NCBI GenBank assembly: GCA_030425385.1
Contig: JAUIAH010000003.1
Coordinates: forward strand, 124,001-188,000
Direction: 5' to 3'
Length of the DNA stretch: 64,000 nucleotides
Origin: Verrucomicrobiia bacterium
Lineage (GTDB): Bacteria > Verrucomicrobiota > Verrucomicrobiia > Verrucomicrobiales > DEV007
The notes beneath the pieces are model-generated. The model did not search any database and was not told the origin of the DNA. It worked only from the letters and a program-made list of their open reading frames with translations. Positions 1-6,538 of the stretch are shown one piece after another. Numbering within the stretch: position 1 is the first letter of the stretch; each line of letters opens with the position of its first letter. Made by a program: the position numbers and the translations under genes.

Positions 1-556
1 CTTCGGGCTCAAAGTCGAAGCGGCGAGCCCAGCGAGTGGATTCCAAGGCCTGGCGTAGAGCGCCCACCGGATAGACTCGCATACCAAAGAGGCAGTCACC
101 AATGCCGCCGCCCAGGGTGATGAAAGCGGTCCAGCCGTTGGCAATCTTGCGCCACCAGACGCGTTCGATCGGAGCTTCCGCACCGAACTTGGGCTTTCCC
201 AAGATCATGGCGTCTGGCTGTTCTTGAGAGAGTGTGAGGAAGGTTGTGATGCAATCGGCGGGGTGCTGGCCGTCGCTGTCGAAGGATAGCAGGTGCGTGA
301 AGCCTTCTGCCTCCGCTCGGCGGACGGCTTCTAACATCACGCTGCCTTTACCTCGGTTCTCTGTGAAGCGGAAGAGCGTCACGCTAGGAAGCGTTTCTGC
401 GAGAGTCGCCAGGCGCTCGGGGCTACCATCATCACTCCCATCGATCATGACCCAGACAGGTGCCCAGATGTTCGCGAGGCTCCGGACCACGTCTTCCACC
501 ACCACGCCAGGATTGTAGGAGGGAACCACAATGACGTGCGTGGAAGAGGGTTTCAC
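1..556 (-). CDS. Family 2 glycosyltransferase, partial (3' end beyond window)
   Basis: Read on the minus strand from a GTG at 554-556, lying just after and in the same frame as the hprK stop codon. The product opens with a short strand leading to SYNPG, followed by a DGSDDGS nucleotide-binding segment and DSDGQHP, the DxD-type motif of GT-A fold family 2 enzymes of the dolichyl/undecaprenyl-phosphate mannose synthase type. It probably transfers a sugar from a nucleotide donor to a lipid or glycan at the inner face of the cytoplasmic membrane. About 185 residues are visible and the C-terminus is missing. It is the last visible gene of the kdsA-lpt-hpf-hprK operon, 18 bp after hprK. The family is secure; the acceptor is unknown. 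Confidence 0.85.
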   Translation of the reverse strand, partial: MKPSSTHVIVVPSYNPGVVVEDVVRSLANIWAPVWVMIDGSDDGSPERLATLAETLPSVTLFRFTENRGKGSVMLEAVRRAEAEGFTHLLSFDSDGQHPADCITTFLTLSQEQPDAMILGKPKFGAEAPIERVWWRKIANGWTAFITLGGGIGDCLFGMRVYPVGALRQALESTRWARRFDFEPE

Positions 557-574
557 GGGCGTGGGAGTGGACGC

Positions 575-1603
575 TCAGACGTCGCGGTGATCGCGCAGTT
601 TGCGCAGCAGGCGATTGTTGAATTCGACAGCCGTGTCGTGACCAAACACTTTCAGTTTCACATCCATGGCGGCGACCTCGATGAGCTTGGCTAAGTCTCG
701 GCCCGGAGCGACCAGGAGTTCCACGTGAGGCAGATCCAAGCCGAGGATCCGGTAGGTCTTGGGTTCCAAACCGAGGCGTTCCAATTGATGAATGTCGTCG
801 GCGGGCCGAAGGGTGATGACGACGTTCAGCGCTTTCTCCAAACGGACCGCGCCGATGCCATAGAGAGCCATGACATTGATCAGGCCAAGACCGCGCACTT
901 CCATGTGATTGCGCCCCACTTCCTTCGAGGTGCCCATGATGTCGCCCCCTTCGATCCGGCGGAAGCGCACCAGGTCATCGGCGACCAGGGTGGCACCGCG
1001 GTCGATGAGGCCAATGACGGTCTCACTCTTTCCCGAACCGCTTTCGCCACGCAGGAGCACGCCGATCCCATGGATGTCCACCATGCTCCCGTGCTCGGTG
1101 GTGGTGGGCGCGAAGGCCCACTGCAAGCGGATGGTGGCGGCATTGAGAAAGTGCATGGAGGCCATCTCCGTTTGAAAGATCGAGAGCTGCAAGCGATGCG
1201 CCTCGTCCATGAAGGCCTTGGGAAGGCTGTGGCCACGGGCGAGGATGAGGCAGGGTACCGCCTGGCGACATAGTTCTCGAAATCGGGCGAGCCCGTCTTT
1301 GGTCTCTAAACAGGTGAGATAGGAATGCTCCGCATTTCCAATGACCTGAATCCGTTGCTCTGCGAAGTAGGTGTAGAAACCTGCGAGAGCAAGGCCAGGG
1401 CGGTTGAGCTCTGGCTCAATGATCTTGCGCTCGAATCCGGATTCGGATCCTACCAGGACGAGTTGGAGCGATTGCTGGTAGCTCTCATAGAAGTCGCGCA
1501 CACTCATCGATTTGAGTCGACGAATGGGCGCCTTACTCGTGTTCTGGTTCTTATCCAGAAGGATCGGAGCGTCTTCGCTCGGATTGGGAACGGGGACGTC
1601 CAT
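575..1603 (-). CDS. hprK: HPr kinase/phosphorylase
   Basis: This bifunctional serine kinase/phosphorylase acts on HPr, the phosphocarrier of the sugar phosphotransferase system, in the cytoplasm. The P-loop GESGSGKSE lies near residues 186-194 and the family signature EVRGLGLINV near residue 233; total length is 342 residues, against about 310-320 usually. The extra length is an N-terminal extension: residue 33 is a Met at 1507 that begins MSVRDFYE, where relatives normally start. The long start sits 20 bp after the hpf stop and suits the tight operon, so it is kept here, but 1507 is a real alternative. No HPr or EI gene is in the window. Confidence 0.93.
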   Translation of the reverse strand: MDVPVPNPSEDAPILLDKNQNTSKAPIRRLKSMSVRDFYESYQQSLQLVLVGSESGFERKIIEPELNRPGLALAGFYTYFAEQRIQVIGNAEHSYLTCLETKDGLARFRELCRQAVPCLILARGHSLPKAFMDEAHRLQLSIFQTEMASMHFLNAATIRLQWAFAPTTTEHGSMVDIHGIGVLLRGESGSGKSETVIGLIDRGATLVADDLVRFRRIEGGDIMGTSKEVGRNHMEVRGLGLINVMALYGIGAVRLEKALNVVITLRPADDIHQLERLGLEPKTYRILGLDLPHVELLVAPGRDLAKLIEVAAMDVKLKVFGHDTAVEFNNRLLRKLRDHRDV

Positions 1604-1622
1604 GAGAGCAGGGGGATTTCTG

Positions 1623-2216
1623 TTAGGGTTCGATCATCCCGTAGTCGCCATCCTTGCGCCGGAAGAGAATGGAAAGCGTGTCGGTCTTGGCGTGCCGGAA
1701 GACGATGAAAGAGCGTTCGCTGAGTTCCATTTCCATGATGGCCTCATCCTGATAAAGAGGACGGATGCGGTAGTTCTCTTTGTGCACAATGACAGGCGCG
1801 ACTTCTGCTTCCTCAGTTTCCTGGCTGTCAGAAACTTCCGGGACGTCAGGTTTGAAGACCTGCTCGCTGATGTATTTGATCGTTTCGTCGCGACGTGGAC
1901 GGTGGCTCTTGAGTAGGCGCGTCTTGTACTTGCGCATACGCCGCGCAATCTTGCTCATCGTTTCATCAATGGACTTGTACATGTCCTCCGTTTCGGAACT
2001 CGCCTCAATGGTGATGTGATTCGCGCAGAAGAGAATGATCTCGGCGATCTGACGTTTCTTATCTTCCACGTCGAGGATGACTTTGGCCTCGATGATGCGG
2101 GGGTAGTCGAGGTGAAGCCCTTCGACTTTCTTGTGGGCGAAATCGCGCATGGCTTCCGTGACTTCGACGTGGCGTCCGGTCACCGTGATGGGCAAGTTTA
2201 CGTTGGCTGTCTGCAT
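1623..2216 (-). CDS. hpf: Ribosome hibernation promoting factor, long form
   Basis: This protein binds ribosomes in slow growth or stationary phase and, in its long form, drives 100S dimer formation. The N-terminal ~105 residues have the HPF/YfiA fold: an opening ITVTGRHVEVTEAM and a basic helix ending KYKTRLLKSHRPRR. An acidic linker follows, and then the C-terminal dimerisation domain, recognisable by KENYRIRPLYQDEAIMEMEL, SFIVFRHA and ILFRRKDGDYGMIEP. At 197 residues it is the usual long-form length. It lies between lptB and hprK in one operon, the same neighbourhood that hpf occupies in proteobacterial lptB-rpoN-hpf-pts clusters. Confidence 0.95.
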   Translation of the reverse strand: MQTANVNLPITVTGRHVEVTEAMRDFAHKKVEGLHLDYPRIIEAKVILDVEDKKRQIAEIILFCANHITIEASSETEDMYKSIDETMSKIARRMRKYKTRLLKSHRPRRDETIKYISEQVFKPDVPEVSDSQETEEAEVAPVIVHKENYRIRPLYQDEAIMEMELSERSFIVFRHAKTDTLSILFRRKDGDYGMIEP

Positions 2217-2258
2217 AGGATTAATCTGGGTGGGTTTATGTTTCGAGATAAGACCATA

Positions 2259-3038
2259 TTACATGCTGAACCGATCTCCCAGGTAAAGTTCCCGGGTGAT
2301 AGGATCGTTGATGAGAAAGTCGCTCGTGCCTTCGCTCTCCACTTTCCCCTCGTAGATGAGGTAGGCACGGTCCACGATATCGAGCGTCTCCCGCACATTG
2401 TGGTCGGTGATGAGGATGGCGAGCCCGGAATCGCGAAGGTCGCGGACAATTTCTTGCACGTCGTTCACGGCCTTTGGATCCACGCCGCTGAAGGGTTCAT
2501 CTAGCATGAGGAGGCTGGGATTGGTCACCAGCGAACGGGCGATGGTGAGGCGACGCTTCTCCCCACCGCTGAGCGTGAGCGCCTGACTCTTGGCAAGCTT
2601 GGCAATGCCGAACTGCTCTAACAGTTGCTCGCAGCGTGCTTTCCGCTCCTGTCGGCTCATGGGCTGCGTTTCTAACACGCCCATGATGTTCTGTTCCACG
2701 GTCAGTTTGCGAAAGATAGACTCTTCTTGGGGGAGATACCCCATGCCGAGACGTGCCCGCTTGTACATGGGTTGGCGCGTCACGGCATGCTCGCGAAAGA
2801 TCACGTCACCTCCATCCGGTGGCACCAGGCCCACGATCATGTAGAAGGTAGTCGTCTTGCCAGCGCCGTTGGGCCCTAGCAAACCCACCACCTCGCCTGG
2901 GCGCACGTTGATGTCCACGCCTCGGACGACGGCACGGCCATCGTAGACCTTGACCAGACCTTTCGTCGCCAAGAGAGCTTCTCCCCTCTCAGGATGGCGA
3001 TCTGTTGCTTGCGTAGACTTCGATTTGCCGTGCGCCAT
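2259..3038 (-). CDS. lptB: LPS export ABC transporter ATPase LptB
   Basis: This is the ATP-hydrolysing subunit of the LptB2FG complex, which extracts lipopolysaccharide from the inner membrane. Visible motifs are Walker A GPNGAGKTT near residue 54, the ABC signature LSGGEKRR, Walker B LLMLDEPFSGVDP and the switch histidine in LITDHNVRETL. At 259 residues it is slightly longer than typical because of a short charged N-terminus. It starts 5 bp after the lptA-like gene and precedes hpf. The LptF/LptG permeases are not in this window. Confidence 0.95.
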   Translation of the reverse strand: MAHGKSKSTQATDRHPERGEALLATKGLVKVYDGRAVVRGVDINVRPGEVVGLLGPNGAGKTTTFYMIVGLVPPDGGDVIFREHAVTRQPMYKRARLGMGYLPQEESIFRKLTVEQNIMGVLETQPMSRQERKARCEQLLEQFGIAKLAKSQALTLSGGEKRRLTIARSLVTNPSLLMLDEPFSGVDPKAVNDVQEIVRDLRDSGLAILITDHNVRETLDIVDRAYLIYEGKVESEGTSDFLINDPITRELYLGDRFSM

Positions 3039-3043
3039 GAACT

Positions 3044-3898
3044 CTAAGAATTCCCCTCCCCGGTATCCACCTTGGGAAGTTGAATGTCAATCGCGCCGTG
3101 TGTGGAATACCGCAGCTTGCGGTCGCTTCCGCTCCCACTGGATTCAAGTTTGATGTAGGCGCTCTTGTCCTTCGCCTTCACCATGCGCTCGCCCATCTTG
3201 AGCTCTGGCCAATCGCGCAGATACATGACGTCATCTTGATAGATGGCCGTTTGGCAACGCGCTTCGACCGGTTGGTCCTTCTCATCGATTCCTTTGATCA
3301 CCACCATGCGCCCGGTAGCTACCACCGACTTGATGCCTCGATCATTGGCGCCTTTGTTAGGGTCGGGTTCTTCTAAATGGACCTCCAAGCGATCGCAGCG
3401 CATGGTGAACTGATCGGTAGTGACAAAGACATCGTCGGAGAAGACGAGCACGCCGTCGTCCGTGCTCCCAACAAATTTCCCTGAATTCTCGATGGAGATC
3501 ATTCCTTCCAGGGGATTCTCCGGCTTGGTCTTGGGCGCCTTTAAAGGAGGGGGCCCCAATACATCGGTGGACGCGACATTCTCGTCGCTAGTGCCACTCT
3601 CCAAGCCGACGGCAGAGGCAGCTTTGTCTAACACATCCGGCGAAATGAAGCCGCTTTCCTGAAGGTCTTTCATCCGTTCTTTGGCCATGCGAATGGCCTC
3701 GTCTGGATCGGCCAGGCTCTCCAAGTCGGCGTCTTGAAGGAGTCGGCGAAGCTCTAACTCTTCAGTCAAATTGGCCTTCTTGAGTTCTTCCAAGGCATCT
3801 TTGAACAGCGCCAGGTCCTCCTCTTCCTGAGCCCAGGCGAGAGGAGAAAGGAGCGTGTTGATGGCTAGAAAGAGGATGGAAAGGGCAGTCGTCTTCAT
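3044..3898 (-). CDS. lptA: LptA/OstA-like periplasmic LPS transport protein
   Basis: A signal peptide occupies residues 1-23 (ends PLAWAQ). A long acidic helical region runs to about residue 130, and then a beta-rich OstA-like segment (about 150-275) contains repeated strands such as GVLVFSDDVFVTTDQFTMRCD and an ATGRMVVIKG stretch. LptA proteins form the periplasmic bridge that carries LPS to LptDE. At 284 residues it is larger than the usual 170-200, mostly through the N-terminal helical region. Its start codon overlaps the stop of the lptC-like gene (ATGA), and lptB follows directly, so the role is well supported by context. Confidence 0.8.
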   Translation of the reverse strand: MKTTALSILFLAINTLLSPLAWAQEEEDLALFKDALEELKKANLTEELELRRLLQDADLESLADPDEAIRMAKERMKDLQESGFISPDVLDKAASAVGLESGTSDENVASTDVLGPPPLKAPKTKPENPLEGMISIENSGKFVGSTDDGVLVFSDDVFVTTDQFTMRCDRLEVHLEEPDPNKGANDRGIKSVVATGRMVVIKGIDEKDQPVEARCQTAIYQDDVMYLRDWPELKMGERMVKAKDKSAYIKLESSGSGSDRKLRYSTHGAIDIQLPKVDTGEGNS

Positions 3899-4410
3899 GG
3901 CGATTTGGACGGTGCGTCTGGAGGGGTTATTTCATCACTTTTCTCGGATTCTGGAAGAACAAAGCGCGTCTTGCCCTCACTGAGCACGCTCCAGATCTTC
4001 TGCTTGAGGTGGTAGACAAAGCCACGGCCTTCGACTTCGGTCGTGCCATCGTCAGTACGCTTCACGGTCACCCAGTCTTTTCCCGTGACGAGATCGTGCT
4101 CCAAGTAGACCTTGGCTCGTCGAGTGGTGAGCACTCGAGGCGGTTGACCGCTTTCAAAGAGTTGCACCTTGACGTCGTCCATTTCGAAGACACTCGCACT
4201 GACGCGACGAACCGCTTTGGCTTCTAGCACTGAAGTCAAGTTGCCTTCCTCGTCGACCTCGGGCAGGCGAAAGTCACGGATGGGCACGTTCAACGGCACC
4301 ATCTCCGCCAGGCGCAGCTTCTTCGCAAGCTTAGGATCGGCGTCAGATGCCTGCTCCTGGGCGACGGCTGGTAGCAGGCAGACCATGGAGAAGAGAATCA
4401 TCCTAACCAT
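3895..4410 (-). CDS. lptC: LptC-like LPS export protein
   Basis: This 171-residue protein has an N-terminal hydrophobic signal or anchor (residues 1-18). It then shows a beta-strand pattern typical of LptC: an opening RDFRLPEVDEEGNLTSVLEAK, a middle strand set ending TRRAKVYLE, and a closing segment DGTTEVEGRGFVYHLKQKIWSVLSEG. LptC anchors the periplasmic Lpt bridge to LptB2FG. Overall similarity is by pattern rather than strong motif, but its position directly between kdsA and the lptA/lptB genes, with overlaps at both ends, makes the assignment likely. Confidence 0.75.
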   Translation of the reverse strand: MVRMILFSMVCLLPAVAQEQASDADPKLAKKLRLAEMVPLNVPIRDFRLPEVDEEGNLTSVLEAKAVRRVSASVFEMDDVKVQLFESGQPPRVLTTRRAKVYLEHDLVTGKDWVTVKRTDDGTTEVEGRGFVYHLKQKIWSVLSEGKTRFVLPESEKSDEITPPDAPSKSP

Positions 4411-5212
4411 GATGTGCGGCTTGATGCACGCGCTGCAGCGTGGCTAACACTTCTTTTAATTGGCTCAAAGGCACTTGGTTTGGCCCATCTGATAGCGCTG
4501 CCTCCGGGTTTGGATGCGTCTCCATGAAGACACCATCGCAGCCTACAGCCACGGCAGCTCTCGCTAACACAGGTGCCAAGACTCCATCGCCGCCGCTCGT
4601 CTCACCCTGACCACCCGGCCGCTGCACGGAATGGGTGGCATCGAAGATGACGCGGTAACCTTGTTCCCGGATCCAGTAGAGTGAGCGCATGTCCGCGACC
4701 AGGTTGTTGTAACCGAAGGAGACGCCACGCTCTGTGAAATAGAAATCTTGGCACCCAAACGCCTCCAGTTTCACGGCGATGTTCTTCACATCCCAGGGAG
4801 CGAGGAACTGCCCTTTCTTCACATTCACCACCTTTCCCGTTTCGGCGGCTGCCTGGATGAGATCGGTTTGGCGACAAAGAAAGGCGGGAATTTGGATCAC
4901 GTCGACGACTGCTCCCAGCAGGCGAGCTTCTTCGGGTGTATGCACATCGGTCGTCACGGGAAGGCGCAAATCCTTCTGAATCGCGCCCAGAAGGTCACGA
5001 CCCGCCTCTGGCCCTGGTCCACGGAACGAGGAGGAGGCACTGCGATTCGCCTTGTCGTAGGAAGCCTTGAAGATCACGGACAGCCCCAGCTCCTCACCTA
5101 TGGCCTGCACGGCGCGAGCCATCTCCCAAGTGAACGCTTCCGACTCCATCACGCATGGGCCCAGGATAAAGAAGGGATCCTGAGAAGCATCGGCGGAGAG
5201 AAGGGCAGCCAT
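4403..5212 (-). CDS. kdsA: 3-deoxy-8-phosphooctulonate (KDO-8-P) synthase
   Basis: The enzyme condenses phosphoenolpyruvate with arabinose-5-phosphate to KDO-8-phosphate, a committed step of LPS inner-core synthesis. Motifs include FILGPCVMES at the N-terminus, FKASYDKANRS, TDVHTPEEA, NVKKGQFLAPWD, ERGVSFGYNNLV and DATHSVQRPGG. The start was placed at the ATG at 5210-5212 (MAALLSADASQD), giving 269 residues, the family size. An upstream ATG at 5293 would add 27 residues without homology character. It is the first gene of the kdsA-lptCAB-hpf-hprK operon and its end overlaps lptC. Confidence 0.94.
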   Translation of the reverse strand: MAALLSADASQDPFFILGPCVMESEAFTWEMARAVQAIGEELGLSVIFKASYDKANRSASSSFRGPGPEAGRDLLGAIQKDLRLPVTTDVHTPEEARLLGAVVDVIQIPAFLCRQTDLIQAAAETGKVVNVKKGQFLAPWDVKNIAVKLEAFGCQDFYFTERGVSFGYNNLVADMRSLYWIREQGYRVIFDATHSVQRPGGQGETSGGDGVLAPVLARAAVAVGCDGVFMETHPNPEAALSDGPNQVPLSQLKEVLATLQRVHQAAHHG

Positions 5213-5363
5213 CACCGACCGTAGAAACAGGAGGCTCCTTGGCAAGCGCGATTGATTTCCGGGAGCCGCTTGCGGAAAGGAGATGAGCGGCATGCCAAGG
5301 ATTGGGACTTAGACATCTAGCTGTCTAGATACCTGGCGATCGAGAAGCGAAAGAAGCGCTAAT

Positions 5364-5396
5364 GCAATAAATTATAATAATTATTGTATTTATGAA
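5364..5396. promoter_or_regulatory. AT-rich likely bidirectional promoter between kdsA and pilin genes
   Basis: This short AT-rich stretch in a GC-rich region contains a perfect TATAAT at 5373-5378 on the plus strand, and the overlapping ATTATA at 5371-5376 reads TATAAT on the minus strand. It sits between the divergent kdsA operon and the pilin pair. No convincing -35 box is visible in either direction, so the exact start sites are a guess. Confidence 0.4.
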
Positions 5397-5417
5397 AACT
5401 TTCCATTTATTCCTTGG

Positions 5418-5891
5418 ATGAAGCAAGGAATCTCTCTTCTGCGTGGGGCGCGTGGGTTCACACAATTGGAGGCGCTTCTCGTCCTCTCCGTTATGGGGCT
5501 CCTTGGGGCCGTTGCCATCCCACTGGTTTCCAACGTGACCAACTCTGCCAGCCTGACGGTTCTCAAGTCGAACCTGCACCACATGAATGCCATCCTGCGG
5601 GAAGCGCACCGCGCCGGGAGCATTGGGACCAATCTTGAGGGCGTGGAGTCTGGCGTGTCCGTGCTGTGTGAACGGCTCACACACGGGGCGGGCGTCTTTG
5701 TGGACGCTGACAACGACGGGGAACTTGACCCTCATGAGATTGGATTTGAAATGGATATTCCTCCTAACAAAGATCCTTACCATTATCTTATTGGACAGCA
5801 CCTCGAAAGCGGCTTCGCCGTCAAGCTCGAGGGCGACAGCCCTGCTCAACTTGCCATTTACGAAGGAGACAAACTTTATGACATTCCCTAA
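5418..5891 (+). CDS. Prepilin-like protein with an EF-hand-type loop
   Basis: This 157-residue protein has a class III (type IV pilin) leader. Cleavage is predicted after Gly13, giving FTQLE with the conserved Glu at +5, followed by a hydrophobic helix ending GAVAIP. Residues 96-107 (DADNDGELDPHE) match the canonical EF-hand loop at positions 1, 3, 5, 6, 8, 9 and 12, suggesting calcium binding in the globular head, as seen in several pseudopilins. Its last 14 bases overlap the next pilin gene. It probably belongs with the secretion/pilus machine encoded convergently downstream. Major and minor pilin roles cannot be told apart from sequence. Confidence 0.82.
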   Translation: MKQGISLLRGARGFTQLEALLVLSVMGLLGAVAIPLVSNVTNSASLTVLKSNLHHMNAILREAHRAGSIGTNLEGVESGVSVLCERLTHGAGVFVDADNDGELDPHEIGFEMDIPPNKDPYHYLIGQHLESGFAVKLEGDSPAQLAIYEGDKLYDIP

Positions 5892-6531
5892 TCGAATCCA
5901 TAGCCGTACGCAGGGCTACTCCATGCCGGAGTTGCTCATGGTGATCTCGATCATTGCCATCCTTTCTGCCCTCTCCTATCCGGTGGTCCGAAACTTTTCG
6001 GAGGCAACCGACCACGCTGAGGCTCAGACAAAAGCGGAGGCATTGACCGTTGCGAAAGCCCTCTTCTACAGGTCCGATCCCTACTCCAAGGATAAATGGC
6101 AGAATGTGGATGATGACGACAGCCGCTTCGATCTGATCGAGCCCTATCTCTACAGCCAAGACGAAACCTCACTGGGCGAATACGCCGCATCCGCTCCCTA
6201 TGAACAATTGGATCTGGGAGACGCCATCCAAGATCCGGTCACGCTGTTGACGGCACCTCCTAGTGAACCGAGCGACCCGGACGGCGAGTGCTCGCCAACG
6301 AGCGGGAATGGGAATGGGAATGGGAATGGGAATAATGGGCACGGGAATAACGAAGACGGTGTCGATGTTAGTAATCCCGGGCAAGGACATGGAGGGCCCA
6401 ATGGAGAGGTGGATCCTTCTGGAACGGTCGATGACGAGAACGGAAACGGAAACGGAAACGGAAACGGAAACGGAAACGGAAACGGAAACGGAAACGGAAA
6501 CGGAAACGGAAACGGAAACGGAAAGAAGTGA
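5878..6531 (+). CDS. Pilin-like protein with C-terminal Gly-Asn repeat tail
   Basis: The start is the ATG at 5878, preceded by AAGGAG at good spacing, although the frame is open further upstream. The 217-residue product has a prepilin leader (cleavage after Gly13, YSMPE, Glu at +5). Its central domain is clearly paralogous to the pseudopilin at 18512-18904: both share KAEALT.AK, RFD..PYL, ETSL and a DLG ending. After about residue 130 it becomes low complexity, with five Gly-Asn units, an acidic spacer and fourteen Asn-Gly units before a terminal KK. The tail is encoded by exact hexanucleotide arrays and is absent from the paralog. It converges on gspE with a 7-bp gap. Confidence 0.82.
   Translation: MTFPNRIHSRTQGYSMPELLMVISIIAILSALSYPVVRNFSEATDHAEAQTKAEALTVAKALFYRSDPYSKDKWQNVDDDDSRFDLIEPYLYSQDETSLGEYAASAPYEQLDLGDAIQDPVTLLTAPPSEPSDPDGECSPTSGNGNGNGNGNNGHGNNEDGVDVSNPGQGHGGPNGEVDPSGTVDDENGNGNGNGNGNGNGNGNGNGNGNGNGNGKK
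6304..6333 (+). repeat. Hexanucleotide array (GGGAAT)x5
   Basis: Five perfect tandem copies of gggaat inside the pilin-like gene encode Gly-Asn repeats. They use GGG and AAT codons, different from the second array at 6439, so the two arrays expanded separately. Confidence 0.97.
6439..6522 (+). repeat. Hexanucleotide array (AACGGA)x14
   Basis: Fourteen perfect tandem copies of aacgga encode Asn-Gly repeats just before the pilin stop codon. Slippage by one unit would change tail length without shifting the frame. Confidence 0.97.
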
Positions 6532-6538
6532 TCGGTGA

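Noticed and set aside
5587-5877. Upstream extension of the repeat-tailed pilin
   Set aside because: It overlaps the first pilin in another frame; a strong ribosome binding site and the prepilin leader both point to the ATG at 5878.
6304-6522. A CRISPR or phase-variation switch in the hexanucleotide arrays
   Set aside because: There are no spacers, and six-base units keep the reading frame, so on/off switching is not expected.
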